DNA from: Reticulitermes lucifugus
Lineage: Eukaryota; Arthropoda; Insecta; Blattodea; Rhinotermitidae
Direction of reading: 5' to 3'
Length of the DNA: 34,065 nucleotides
Assembly (NCBI GenBank): GCA_026260175.1
Contig: JAKCWW010006023.1
Location: 1 to 34,065 of the forward strand
The notes under the pieces were generated by a model. The model was not told where the DNA came from, searched no databases, and saw only the letters and a list, made by a program, of their open reading frames with translations. Shown here in pieces: positions 1 to 13,400 of the stretch. The translations under genes and the position numbers were made by a program. Positions within the stretch are counted from its first letter, which is position 1. Each line of letters begins with the position of its first letter.

Positions 1-305
1 GTGTAATCTATGAATATATTATTCAGTTCGATATTGTATTCATGGCACTTCTCAAAAATCTGTCTCACTATAAANATATTATCTATTGTTGATCTGTTTG
101 TCCTGAAACCCATTTGAAAATCGCCAAGTTTATTCTCAATAAACTGTATGAGCCGTTTATTCAACAGTATTGCCAGTATTTTATATGCTGTGTTTAGCAG
201 AGTTATTGGCCTGTAATTTTGGCAATCCAGCCTGTCACCTTTTTTGTAGATTGGACAGATGATTCCTTCCCTCTTTTGGGTTGCTGCGCCATGTAATATA
301 TGTGT
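1..305 (-). mobile_element. non-LTR retrotransposon reverse transcriptase fragment
   Basis: The minus-strand frame is open from about 437 down to the window edge. From about 305 it reads [20 protein letters not shown], then [20 protein letters not shown], then [16 protein letters not shown]. These are the N-terminal reverse transcriptase motifs (KKGD, [14 protein letters not shown], QxGFRxNRST) of LINE elements such as Jockey, CR1, I or RTE; I cannot settle the clade. The catalytic YADD motif would lie off the left edge. An ambiguous base at 75 falls inside a codon. It is read right to left, so the element's 5' part is cut at about 305-437 and may be 5'-truncated. Confidence 0.88.
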
Positions 306-448
306 CTCCACGTTTTCGAGGAATGTTTCGGCAGTATGGGGAAGTTGGAGGAAATCTGGCCGATGAGAGCAATGGGAAGTGCAAAGAGCTAGGGCTAGTA
401 CCGAACCAAAGGGTGTGAATTCCAAGAAAGGTCTTTTTTAATGTCCAG

Positions 449-793
449 TAGTGTGGTATGTGCAGGTGGACATACTGGAGTAGTGAACTTGTGACGGGCC
501 CCTTTTTCGGAGCATGGTGGGAATGTGCAGGTTGACCGATGTATGAATTTGACCAACTTCTTCATGTGACATGAGTACGAGAGTGAGACTTTTGTCCTTG
601 GAAACCGTTTGCTGCCTTTTTTTTAAATTTTGGGGAATGGATTAAGGGTTTCCAAGATCTATGTAGGGAATAACCCTCCTCCCACTTTATGTTGCTAAGG
701 TGTAGTTCGATATCCACTGCTTCCCTTATAAGCCCTGTGAAGGGCCGTTCACCTCACTACTCACATATGTCCACATGCACATTCCCCACTACT
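449..793. repeat. inverted repeat, arms of about 52 bp (449-501 and 742-793)
   Basis: The left arm begins TAGTGTGGTATGTGCAGGTG and ends GGGCCC. The reverse complement of the right arm begins TAGTGGGGAATGTGCATGTG and ends CGGCCC, with small gaps. The arms are about 240 bases apart. A related short unit (GTGGGAATGTGCAGGTTGA) occurs inside near 510. It could be a non-autonomous DNA element or two repeat copies in opposite orientation. No clear target-site duplication was found. Confidence 0.6.
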
Positions 794-2964
794 AAACGTT
801 CATGGAACTCAATCCTATTGGCACAGTACTAGCCTCATCCTCCTCTCCCTTCCATTGCTCGGATTGGCCAGATTTTCTCAAGCTTTCCATATAGTCAACA
901 CATTCCATTTTTCCTATCCACTTCAGCATTCATGTGAACCAGAATCAGTCACCTTGCAGGTGGAGGCAGTACGTTCTTCTGAAACATAGGGATGTGCATC
1001 TATGACACAGCGCAGAAACCCAAAAGAAGACCATAAACTGATCAACTAGATATGCCTGGTTCATATTCCTTATGCAGTTGAAAAGCTGGGTCATGAATTG
1101 TAATAGTACCAAACACAAATGAGTACAATTGCAATGTATGTTCCACAACAATATAAAAACAATTGAAAGAATTTTACAGTAAAATACTGGCTTTGCCTAG
1201 GACAGAAAGAGAAAGATGATGAAGGCTAAAGCAGACATGTTCTTTCAGCAAACATAAGAGGTTTGATTATCATATTTTAAACAGGGAAAGGTTTGATCAT
1301 CGTTATTTTAAACAACATAAATATCTTTGTCTGTAATAAGTTTGTAGTAAATAAAACATCGTTACTTTGCTATTATATATTTTGTTATAAAACCAATGTT
1401 CATTTTCTTAATAAAGTAGTCTGATATATAATATGGTGGATGATATTTGGTTACTTTTGAAGAGGGCATGAGTCATGAGGAAAGACCTTTAGTTAAAAAG
1501 ACCATGAAATACAATTAAGTTAAATAGCAGACTTAACCCATAAAAAATCATTTTGTTTTTCTTGTAAAGCTTGGTTCTAGTGACACATGCCCTTTTCAGA
1601 ACAGATGATTTGTTTAAAGTCAGATTATACCACATCCTTGGATAAGTGCTCAAAATGGAGGGGCAATGTTTTTGAGGGGTTTTGTCTGTCATTAATTAGC
1701 AAAGCTACAAATTTTAATTCATCACTTCCCTGATTATACACAAATAAAACAGTGCAAAACTCTGTACACCAAGCAATACTTGAAACTACCAATCGAAGAA
1801 TCAAGACTGGAATTCCTAGTGACGGCAAAATCAGCACTACAATACTTTATTTCATGAAATGGCAATTCATGGCTGATAACCAAACAATTAATGCTGTTTA
1901 GTTAGAGAAAAATGATAGTAGAGCGCAGAAGTGTCTACATAAACAAATAAAACACCCCTTGTTTCCCATCACTTACAGATTTTGTAAGTATGGGTTGCAG
2001 AAAAATGCACCTAGCATTCAAAAATTCATTTCATTAAACTGCATAACTTCGGACTTTTTAACTTTTTCATTTGGTGCATATTGAGGACAAAAATAAATGT
2101 CATGCAGGCCTCAGCTTGTCTGGAGTCAATCTTATAAAAGTGCAATTTTATTTCTATGTTGAGAAATTCCTAGAATACGAGAACTCGTAACACATCTCAG
2201 ATATATGCATACAATGGCAAATCAGAACATAATAGTAGGAGGAGGAGATAGCAACCATTACATAGGGCCCAATGTGAATACTTCATCATACTCCAGCTTA
2301 CACAAACACAAATTATTCGAAATGTACAAATCCGAAGACGTCCTTTAATGAAAACTGTCCACATTTCGAACTTAGATGACCTGCCATCACAGGCAAGACA
2401 CAAGTAACCTCCTAATGCTACAATGCAACAGGTAGACTTTATGTGAATATTACAAGGATTTGTTCATTTGTAAATAATGTCCAATGCTTATATACTGACT
2501 TTATGGTGGTATCAGAGACACAAATCTGCACTCTCTCTTTTTCTTTTACCATATTTATTTAAATGTTGCACTGGTTAAAGAATGGTTTCAAAGTGTCAGA
2601 GAACTGATATTATGATTCTTGACTATCATTCTAGTGAACGGTTTTCCACTTCCATCTAGAAGCAGAGAGAGACACAGTAAGAGAAAGAAGCAGCACTGTT
2701 CAAAAAAACAAATCAGAGGATGCATAACCTTGAAATAGAACACGACTCTTTGCATCCCTGTCTTCAAACTGTTTTCCCCACTACAGTGAAACTTGCATTT
2801 TACATTACTTGATTCTACATTTCCCTCTACTGTATGCATGGCAACACCAAAACTTCCATAAGAACAATGCTATACTTTGCTGGGATATATGTTTGTACTT
2901 TCTACCCGATTCCTCAACTACACATCCCATCTGAGCATAAACTGGCTTCTTATTGTCATTTTAA
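502..2964. other. gene-free 3' flank, left part
   Basis: AT-rich DNA with scattered stops in all frames. Apart from the inverted repeat arm at 742-793 I see no coding block, RNA gene or recognisable element. Confidence 0.6.
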
Positions 2965-3560
2965 TACCATATTTAGCTGAATGTAAGCTGAGGTTTTTAT
3001 TTGGGGTAATCTTGAATTTGTGTACAAAGTACTAAACTGGACCATGCCAAACCAAATCAGGGCACATGCTGCCAAATTGCCAGAAGTGTGGCCAAAAAAG
3101 AGAACAGAACAACTGTGGTGGCTACAGTTCATTTGGTACACCAGTAAAAACTTCCAAATGGGGTCACACATTTATAACGCCAACTTTAAACTGACCCTGA
3201 TTAACCACACGGAGAAAAAATACAACTGCAATGCAGCAAGAAAGTTCAGGGCTTCAGAAGGATAAGTCTAAAGGTGGAGGCAACAAACGAAGTTGATCAA
3301 CACAAACAACACGTAAAAATGTTTCAGTGGACCCAAGCATGATCATTTCCAGGAACTAGAACAAGAAAATTGCGAGTTTGTACACTTAAAAGGAAGAGCC
3401 TGAGTGCCAATTACATTTGAGGTGATAAAATCCACAGCACAGAAACCTGCTGAGTCACGTATCATGTGGTATGAGTTCAAGGACTGCATGGTTTACAGTA
3501 TATATATGAAATTGAGGAACCAGTTATCTCTTCATTAAAGAACTTCAATTTGCCAGAAAT
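2965..3560 (+). pseudogene. pogo/Tigger-like DNA transposon relic
   Basis: The frame around 3175 reads YNANFKLTLINHTEKKYNCN then AARKFRASEG, the CENP-B-type N-terminal helix-turn-helix of pogo/Tigger transposases. It is followed after two stops by RWRQQTK. Further right, with interspersed stops, come ELEQENCEFV, VPITFEVIKSTAQKPAESRI, MWYEFKD and NQLSLHxRTSICQK, matching the second helix-turn-helix part. The left border at 2965 resembles a terminal repeat (TACCATATTTAGCTGAATGT). No DDE catalytic domain or right terminal repeat was recognised. Stops at several places make it inactive. Confidence 0.7.
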
Positions 3561-3595
3561 GAACATTTTTGTGACCAATGGACTGCACTGATACT

Positions 3596-3733
3596 GAGAG
3601 GAAATACCTCCTAAAGTTTGATGTCGATTATAACACAATGGCTACACTCAGGAGTATTGAGAACTTGGAGTACAGGATTCAGCAGAGTGCAAAGCAGAAG
3701 TGGCTTGCCTTAATGGATATCATAAAGAAGTGA
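3596..3733 (+). pseudogene. short open segment of unknown origin next to the Tigger relic
   Basis: A 45-codon open stretch reads ERKYLLKFDVDYNTMATLRS, then IENLEYRIQQSAKQKWLALM, then DIIKK and stop. It has a balanced composition and a charged, helical look. It is unlike the AT-driven frames around it and could be a relic of transposon-captured or retroposed coding sequence. I do not recognise the family. Confidence 0.25.
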
Positions 3734-4689
3734 ACTATATTACACTTTTATGCAGTACAGTATTAATTTAGTGCATTTAATATCAACAGCTACATAAATT
3801 TTCATTTTCTTCATTACACATTTTCCTGGGTTTTACATTTATTTTGAATGGACTTTCGAAAATGTAAAATCAAAGTTTCACTGCATATCTTCCACTTTAA
3901 GCACCACCTTCAGTACAGTTATTTCTTGTGCAAGATAGCACCCACCTGTCAATAAATGTCTTTTGCTATGACACTGGAATGTATTGTCACAACTATTTCC
4001 AATACAAATTCCATTCTATATTTTGCTTGCCTACCCACTCCTCTATAGACAACCTATCTTTCAGAGTCAGCTTGATCATTGTCCAGTTAGTTAATAATTA
4101 GGGTAAGATATAGGCTGCTGCCAAAAGGGGCACACATTTGAAGGCATGTTTCAAATAGATGTATTCAATGGCTGTGCAGTTTTAAACTACCGTACTTTCA
4201 GTCACTCATGCTGTGGACAGAATATCTAAATTCTACAACTCTCTTCATACTGCATTGTCTTGGTACTCTGTTATTTTTATCCATTAACTAAACCACATTT
4301 TTATTATAATTAAATTTATTTGCCCACATCCTTGAATTATCCACAATGATTTACCAGTTGAGTGAATAGCACTCCTATTTGTACTTGACAGTTTCTGGAT
4401 CTTGGCCCAGAAACTGACTCTTTTTTAGGTTTTTCGTGGTTTTCCAAAGTAAATGATAAATGCCAAACAGCACCTCAAACTGGAGCCAGAACAACTTTTT
4501 CTACATCTTCCCAATTCATTTTTCACTAATCATCCCAGCATTCAACACGAAAACGTCTGTGGTACAGTGACATTGTATGAACACCAAATAAATAAATCTT
4601 CATTTACTGAACAAGGGAACTGGCAAATTAAGACTGAAATTTTGAAGCACTTTTCAATTTACTTAATTACAGGTTTCATAGTATGAGTT

Positions 4690-4735
4690 TTCTTTCTTTC
4701 TTTCTTTCTTTCTTTCTATCATTCCTTTCTTTTTT
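4690..4735 (+). repeat. TTTC microsatellite
   Basis: About seven perfect TTTC units, then degenerate pyrimidine sequence (CTATCATTCCTTTC) and a T run. Confidence 0.9.
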
Positions 4736-7671
4736 TGGTTGAGGGGAATGGGGGGCTCTGATATTTACCCTTTAGATTATGAACATGAATTAAATACTTC
4801 TGTCATCAAGCCAGCCCTGTTTGAATTGACTGTAATTAATGTACAACCACTAAAGTGATACCCTGACAATTCACTTCCTACATACCTTCTGGTCCAGATA
4901 CCATGAACCAGTATGGAAACATTTCTTACAACAGTACTCAGAAAATATATCATCCAATTAAATATTGTATTTCATGGAAACAAAATAACATTCTATGTTA
5001 CATAAAATAATAATTATCTTTTTACAGTAAATGATAGGGATGTCAATATGAAAGTTGGTATCAATATTTTATCATTAAGTTCAAATTTTTTTGTTTTGTT
5101 GACATTGAACTGTTAAGGACAGTGCTTTTGTTTCATCATTTCAATGAAATTCTACTCATAATTGTTTCAAAATTCTGCATTCACAAATACAAGATACTGT
5201 GACGCAGCCTATTGTCATATGAATGTGGATACTGGATAGTTGTAACAAACAATTATTTGTTAATATCGATACCAAAATATTTATTGAATATCACATTGTA
5301 TTACCAGTACTTACTGACATCCCAAATCTATGATCTGTTTGAATCATGAATACAAACACTATAGTGCAATATTAACAATATTTACTGTTTCTAAGTGCTA
5401 TTCTATTTTTACCAAGAGTACAGGAACTCTAATGCTCTAAATCTGGAATGACAGGTTCAGAGTACAAGTTTACACATACAAACATACAAAGCAGTATGGA
5501 AAGTAATGTGACAGACCTTAAATGTCAGTGAACAAATTACAGAACAGGAAATGAAATATTAAGATATTGATGGAGAGTTGGCTATTGATGTTCTGAAAAT
5601 GCAACATATTGCTTTTTCAATACATTTTAGAGAAACACAATACTATGAATGAAGCCATTCAACTACTGAAACCACACTATTTTCTGTACTGGTGTCTGGT
5701 TCTCATGGATGGAATTGCTGAGGATCAGTCACATGTTATAGGCTGGGATGAAAAAAACAGTTGGTGACTGAAATTCTGGACACTGTCCATCCACTCGGGC
5801 TTAACAACCCACAAAGTGTTGGAGGCTGCATCTGCCTCCATCCTCAGGTAGAAAGGAGATGGGGAGAACCTATTCTAGTGAGTCCCTGTGCAAGGACTGA
5901 GGCCAGCTCTATCTGGCCTTTCCCCTCTCTACCCGATTACTGAGGCAGATCCAGCTTCCAAAATGTTGTTATTTTTTTTAGCCTGAAATAATCAACAATG
6001 TCCAGACCCCACTGTCACAATCCTTTAAAAAAATAGTTTACTTATGGTTGCAGCATGTGTGAACAAAGTGATTCATAATCACACTTCACAAGAGGGAGAA
6101 TTTAACGTACATTAAAAAAAATTAAATCCATGAATTGGGAAATGGACTCAAGAAGGCAAACTGCTTTAAATGATGTAACATACAATATGTCTGAATATTA
6201 TGAATTATGAAACAACTGCCAATTCATTATGTGAAATGAATACTCTCAAACTTAACAAGCACAACTTCATGTTATTTAGTTACAAAACATTAAAATCTTC
6301 TAAAGGACGGGATCTTCCTGGGTGATCATTCTTTGGAGTATGAGAGTGAATAAAATGAAAACCTCAAAAGTGTGTAAAAGAAACTGAGACCCTACTTTGC
6401 ACAGCTGTAGGTACAACAAATCATCAGCAGGGTTAGAAGCATGAATTGTGTATGGCAGCTCTGGCAACATGTTGAGAAATGATGAAGCTGTATCAAACCT
6501 ATTTGCACTAAATTAGCTGGTAACGAGACAGGCAATATGTGTGTATAATGTAACTATGTGGCACCTTCATGTAACAATCCTTGCTGTGAAAATGCAACAA
6601 TGAATTTTGTGTTGTTTTTCCACATTGTCTCAGAAATGAAATGATTTTCAGAAAAGAATTTACTGAAGACAAAATGTGTGTTTTGATTTTCTCCGCAACT
6701 TTTGTCTAAAACATTTCTCATTCCAAGAAGAATTCAGAGAGATATTATCATAAATGTGCATAAGGCTTCACGAAAAGTATCCGTTATTCTTGTCAGATTT
6801 TAATCAATCTTGAATTTTCTTGACAGATTCTTGAACTATCTTCACAAAAATGAAACTTCATGAAAATGCATCCAGTGGGATCTGAGTTGTTCCATGCAGA
6901 CAGGCAGACACAATGAAGCTAATAGTCACTTTTCACAATATTGCAAACACACCTAAAATTATTAAGGTTTTCATTTGACTCACCTACATAAATAAAATAC
7001 AATCAAGGAATTTCCCACTGGCTGGTAAGCACTGAAAGAGAATGTATGACAAAGGCTCTGTTCCAATACACAGAAATCAGTCAATATACTTTTTACTTTC
7101 CTTTGTATGTTGTACTTAAAATACCATGATTTTGCTCTCATCCTACACATGGATGTTTGCGTGCCATCAATATATTCTTGAAGACGGTTGGAAACTTAAA
7201 GACACTTGAACAATACACATTACAACAAAATAAACATCAACAAAAGCTGTCACATGAATATCAGCTTATTCTCCTTGTTTAAGTTTGTAGTCCAGTGCCA
7301 CAGCAGCCAGGACATGAGCAATTCAGTGAACAAGAGAGGAACTTCAATAAAGAAACTAGAGCAACTGACAATGACTCCACAAATAGAATACACAAATAAC
7401 ATCAAGAAAATGAGGCAATTATGCAGTGTGTAAATTTGTTATCTGTTATCAAAGTGTCATATCACGTGCATGTCCAATATGTCAGTAAAAGCATGTCGAA
7501 GGATGTAGTTCCACCCTTCAATTGCCAGTCACTGTTACAATCGAAGGTCACACTTCCACATGTCTGCACATTCAAACTGAATTCTGTTCATAATTCAAAA
7601 TGTAAACAGATTAATGTAAAATCACAGTCATGCTTAAAATGCTATTCAGTTACACCACGCTTTAGAGTACA

Positions 7672-7731
7672 GGAGGAGGAGGGGTTGTTGTTGTTGGTGG
7701 TGGTGGTGGTGGTGGCGGCGGCAGCAGCGCT
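7672..7731 (+). repeat. compound trinucleotide microsatellite (GGA, GTT, GGT, GGC, GCA)
   Basis: The run is made of successive three-base units: GGAGGAGGAGG, then GTT repeats, then six GGT units, then GGC and GCA units. In one frame it would give Leu, Val and Ala runs, but no conserved coding sequence surrounds it. Confidence 0.9.
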
Positions 7732-9933
7732 GGTAACGTTTGTATAATTATTAAATGAATATTAAAAGCAACACAATGCTATGTACGTTCTGAAGGGTGA
7801 TGGCTTCAAATGTTTCCAGCCTTGAAGAAAATGAAGCAAACTTAAGAGTTACATGACAACCTGCAAGTCACATATGTCAAATGTGAAAGATGAGTGGAAA
7901 ATAAAAAAGAAAGAAAGAAGGAAAGAAAGAGCAAAGGCACACAGTCACAAGAAATATACAACTTGGCACAGAAAAGAGGAAGAATGGCAAATAATCAGAA
8001 TAATTGTAGGACAGCTCATGTCCATGTATTTAATCTTCATGAGCAATGACTAGTTAGGTCTGATTTTGAGCATACTTTCACTCTTCAGTAAGTTACAATT
8101 TTCATTGCAGTTAATCAAACAAGAACATATCTAAAGTTGACCCATTTGATTACAATGTCTGCATTGGTATACAACCTTTTGTGTAATGAACATGTCACTG
8201 ACTTGGCACAAGAACTGGGCAAGTGTGATGAAAGACAAAGTAGTGAGTAGTCTCCCAGAAGCAAGTAAAAGCTATTGTTGGGATCAGTGTCACTTCCTAG
8301 CCTTTTGTCTGGAAGAGCCTCTCATAAAACTGTCGCACACTGCTGAGTGATTTCCAGCACTAATGTGTGACTTTATCTGTGTGTATGTTGTAGAATTGGG
8401 GAGCATGAGACCACAAACACAGAAATGGGATGTCAAGAGAACTAACTGGGGCAACAGATGCATAAAGTCTGTACAAGTGTGCCTGTGTAGTTCTGTAAAT
8501 GTGACAACTGCCATTATAAAACATCAAGAATCTATTATAAAAATAATCTGTGTATTGTCCCATTCTCATTTAACATTGAAAACGGTGGGTAAGAAGGGGG
8601 ACACCATGACAATAAACACAAACTAGGGTAATGAGAATAAAAATGACCACTAAATTTTCAAATTTCAAGTTCAGAAATGATTTATGACCCGGTACTTTTT
8701 ACATTGCTTCTTATTTTTAAGATTTTTGACACTGGAATTGTAGTTCAAAGTTCGAATTTGACATATGGCAGAGGAAACTTAATTTCCTTAATTTCAAAAC
8801 AAATTTTCATGCTGGAAAGCCAAAGTAATTCCTTTCAAGGGTGTAAAAAGAGCCAAGGTTATTACACTTTTGGCTAAACTGACAATGCAGAAAGACCGTG
8901 ATCATTACTGAGGATTAATGTATGAATGAATGTCAACATGCATAAAACCATCTGCATAAAATGGGCAAAGGATGAGTAGAAGTTGTTAGTTATAACACGT
9001 ACAAAGAGAAATGTGACAGTAATGGTCTGCTAACGGAGTTTTTCAATGGATTTGGCAATCATAAATGATCCATTCACCAAGAATCATGACTTTCAACTGA
9101 AGTATGTTTCAGAACCCTACATGCATTGATATTAGACCTTTGATATGTGGTTTGTGGAGTCATTCTTCCTTAACACTTAACAATACTGACATATTAACAA
9201 ATGCTGGCAACTGTAATGTACAATATTTATATAGAACACATGAAACATGAATACACAGTGGAAACTATAATACAGTTTGCTGTTGAGACTGGAACAGAAA
9301 GGCCACAGCCTGACCTATATTTACAAATCTGTAATGCAGGAGGACAATGGACAAGCGTGAACATATCACATGTAAATTTATGTTATATGCAACTCTTCTG
9401 CCAAGGAACAGTCATTCTATGTGACCACAGAGTAACGAATATACACATACATTTATAAGCGTCATGTTTCATGTACAAATGTTTTGTCACATTTGTTTTC
9501 ACTACTATCTGTATACACCATGACCACCTCCCATGAAGTTTTCTAGCATATATGACTAAGTCAGGTTAAACTCAATGTATTTTATTAAAAGATTATGGTG
9601 TTCTGAGATGAGACACTGTGCAGGTAGATGCTACATCGTGTCACATCGCACACGACCATATTTTCACAGACGTGGAAGCTGAAATCTCACACCCAATATC
9701 ATTGTTCACATTGAAAAAGTCTTTAGCTAAACAGGCAAGTAAATGTTCACACCAAAATAACTTATAACTTTTTTTAGTTAAATAAAATTAGCAATACTAG
9801 AAACCATATAGTGTGTGGACATAGTTATATACAGAGAAACTCTTGTACTCAAGCAAAGACATGAAGTTACAACAGTACTGTCCACTGAAAACGGTTCAGC
9901 AGACAAAATATTTTCTTTTCTCATTTGCATGTC

Positions 9934-9939
9934 TTTATT
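9934..9939 (-). terminator. candidate polyadenylation signal for rdgB
   Basis: TTTATT on the plus strand is AATAAA on the minus strand, about 420 bases after the proposed stop at 10357. A second AATAAA lies at 9581-9586. Such hexamers are common in AT-rich DNA, so this is only a candidate end of the 3' UTR. No transcript data support the choice. Confidence 0.25.
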
Positions 9940-10356
9940 CACTGAGAACCGTGTTCCAAGTACCAACCTTTAAGTATGTACGTACACTTAATAACATACT
10001 GTAAAACTTTCTACAACTATTGTACCCTTACCAGTTTCCTTACAGTTAGTTTGATTCTGTTGCTGTTTGTATATGCAATAATTCTTCACTAAACAACTGA
10101 TTTGATTCACGACAAGGTACTGCACTCTGATTGCCACACAAACTAGATTAAAAATTAGTGCTGAGATCTTTCACATACTATCTCCCAGCTTTACCACCTC
10201 CCCACCAGCCTCCAGATTAGGACATGATAAAAACTAAGGGTAAACCATGTGGGGCGTTTCACCCAGGTTCAGCTCTTCCTGACCACCACTTTGCCTGTCA
10301 CGTTTGAATGTCTTCCAGCAGCAGAAGTGACTAGATTCATTATAGGACACGGACTG

Positions 10357-10474
10357 TCAGAGTTTGTCAGATGGAAGACGGGTTGATGTACGATTTGGTG
10401 AATGCCCACCAACACTTCGTTCCGAAGACCCAAATCCACCCATAAGTGGATACGATGTGGCTCGTTTTGCAGAC
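10357..10474 (-). CDS. rdgB: rdgB terminal coding exon (serine/arginine-rich C-terminus)
   Basis: Acceptor CTGTTTTTACAG is followed by one base that completes the phase-2 codon of the previous exon. The frame then reads [20 protein letters not shown], continues [18 protein letters not shown], and stops at 10357-10359 (visible residues 798-835). The evidence is phase match, a strong pyrimidine-rich acceptor, and resemblance of the basic [10 protein letters not shown] stretch to the arginine/serine-rich tail after LNS2 in vertebrate PITPNM. The intron is 4.85 kb. Alternative: the protein ends at the retained-intron stop (15320) and this is chance. Confidence 0.75.
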
Positions 10475-13400
10475 CTGTAAAAACAGGCATATAATAGCAC
10501 CCATGTAAACATGTTGTTGCATAACTGATACTTATGCTCAATCAGTATTATTGCATATATTCAGATCACAGATTTCATGTGACATGTACAGGGTCTACTG
10601 CAGTAATTATTATGACTGTAGGTACTCCTACAAAAAATTTTCTTCAGGGGATTACACAATGTTATACAATATCCTTTCTACTTATGACCTGTCTTCTGTA
10701 TATAAAAATACCTTTGTAAATGCTGCAGACATTAGTCTCAGTGCTGTAGTTCCAAATACTATGGAACAAGCATGGCATCATTAGAAAGTCAGAATTGTAC
10801 CACTAGTCTTCTAGTTCCCATCTGGATACAGATTGTCCTCAAGTTCTTCCTTGGAATGTCAGCATATACCGGTACATAATGTTGCCTGTTTAAGCAAAAC
10901 TGTCCTTCTGTTACACAAGTGTCAGCTGCTGATGTGTGTAGAGATGATGATATATTTAGCAAACAGTTTCCCTTAATCAGATTTTATATTGGCTGTTGAG
11001 CTTCTTATTTATTAAATGCCTTACGGCAGGTGTAACTGCATTCACTACAATTGTGCAATTTTTTTTCATTTGAAATCTGACTTCTTGTTTAAATGAACAG
11101 TATTGTTTATTTCATTTTGTCGGTGTTTTGTTCTTGGTTAGCTTTTGTTTGTATGTCTGGCATTGAGGTTGTAGTCAGCAAATAAATAAATAAGCGAATA
11201 TCATCACCTCATCACTGTTGTTGATAACTGGCAATGGGGATGAGAAAAGACTTTATAATTCAGAAGAGTATGAGGATCCTATCTGAAGTGAGGGGTAACA
11301 TTTTTAATATGCATAAACAACTACCTTGAATGTAACAACATACATATGAGGAACCATAGACAATGACAGGTTAATAAATAAGACAATGAGAGAAATATAC
11401 ATTTGTTTGATGAAACACCGCCAAGTGGTTTGGCCACATTATGTTATTGGCCAGTAACATAATACAAACAGCAGCTTCAGGCATGGAAATTAAGTTACGA
11501 TGCTATGAGTAAGTGGAAGAGGATGTACAGAAAGTGGAACTAGAGAAAACAGAAATAGTTGAAAGAGAGAGACGAAGAAAGATTGTTGCTTTGTACAGTG
11601 ACAAGATATATGAGTGAAAATGTAAAATTTGAGATTGTCACAGCAGTGTTGCTGCAGTTTTAAGTCTTCTGGAATGTGATGCTGACTCACTGCGCAAGTA
11701 GCTCCTGTGGTCTTGAAGGGTCACAGAGCCTTCACCTTCCAGGTTAAGCTGTCCAAGAAACTTGACCTTGCAGCTGAAGGAAACGATCCTTCAAAACGCT
11801 GGGAACTATTTGCTCAAATACACAGTATCACATTCCTGTAAATTGAATCTTCTAGAGTGGAAACAATCATGAATTGCACTGATGGATAACCTTCAGAAGC
11901 TGAGCCCACTTCTCATGGAATTCAAAGGTTCATTACTATGATTACCACAGCTTGGATAAGTTGCTACATTCAGATTAGCAGCAGTTATATAATATAATAT
12001 AGAATTACTTTTCATTTCATGGTCCATTTTCATTTAAAAGGTGTTACAGATCCAACATGGCGCAAATGCACAAAGACAATTATAATAATTCTATACCCAA
12101 TAGTATTCTAGTGAGAATACCAAATTTCTGTAAACAAGTGACAAAAAAATTTCAGATCTGAATATTTTCAAATGTAATAAAAAGTTTTTACAAAATGTAG
12201 TATTAGAGAAATGGTGAAATGCTAAATCAGAGTCCCCATACAAGTGTACTGGGCATTAAATGAGAAACCAAACTTGGATAGTTACCATCGATACTGCACC
12301 TGTTTCTCTATCTCTGCTACACATGACTAATGTAAACTTTTCTCTTTATGTAGAGGCTGTTGCCACGAGCAGGGGAAGTGGAGGCAGTCTCATTGCTGAA
12401 ACAAATCAGGACCACTCCATTCACACCCCCCCACAAACATAAACAATGCCATCTGGTGTAAGCACTGCTTCATATGTACCCTAAAGAATTCCTCTTGGGT
12501 TTACTACATACTCACATTTGTGCATGCCAATATGTTTCTTTCCTTCAAATTTAAAACACACAGAACATTACAGAATTTGTAATGAATGACATGCTTCCAA
12601 TTATTCTGCTCAGAAATTTTACAAACACTGAAATAACACAAATTTTTAACTGCAGAAAATGTTTTTGTGTTTTACAAATGCACTGCATGAGGCTATTCCA
12701 ACAGAAACAGCAGCCATTCTATACTTTTGTCAAGAAACTATTGATGTGTAAGCTGGTGTGTTGATACTTCATGCCAATGCAAGACCTCAGATCCCACAAA
12801 CTATAAAGAATGTTTTCACCAGTTACAGGTGGGAGGCACTGCCTCACCCATTTATAGTCCTCATATGATTCCTCCTCACTTTGATCTCTTCCCAAACCTG
12901 AAAGAACCGCTGTGTGGCCAACGATTTAAGTCTTCAGAAACAATGAATGCAACCACAACCTTATGTATCAGAAGCTTAAATCCAATGGTATATAAAAATT
13001 ACCAGTGTTGGGAAACTGTCATAAGGCATGAAGGGAACTACAGTGAAGCACTGTAATGGAAGTTGTAAGACCAAATAAAATACATACAAATTAAAAAATG
13101 TTGTGCATTACGTTTTGGATAACGTAATATTCAGGTACTTCACATGCACAAAGGGCTGAACATGAACATCTTAAAAGCTTTTCTAAAGAACGAAGACTCA
13201 TAACTAACTGAAACTAATGTACTGTAATTGGATGAAGAAGAAAGGGAAGCCATCAAACAAGGAAAAAAAAATATTTTACTTCATTAATGCATGGCACTTG
13301 CCTAAGTTTCCTCCTACAGTGCAGCTCCTGAAGCTCATCAAGCTGGCCACCCCTGTTTTATATTGCCACTAACAATGCTGCTTGTAATGTAGTACACAGA

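Larger units (their letters stand above)
4736..10356. other. gene-free 3' flank, right part, probably including the rdgB 3' UTR
   Basis: No open frame here resembles a known protein; those present are short and AT-driven. The segment next to 10357 is presumably 3' UTR. The only clear structures are the trinucleotide array at 7672-7731 and a purine-rich stretch at about 7895-7935. A less AT-rich patch at 5740-5945 looks like an old repeat, but I could not identify it. Confidence 0.5.

Noticed and set aside
5740-5945. Less AT-rich patch with a 60-codon open frame
   Set aside because: Looks like an old repeat, but I could match no family. The frame is short and isolated.
7421-7747. Open frame of 108 codons ending in Leu, Val and Ala runs
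   Set aside because: The tail is produced by the trinucleotide array, and the upstream part has no recognisable protein blocks.
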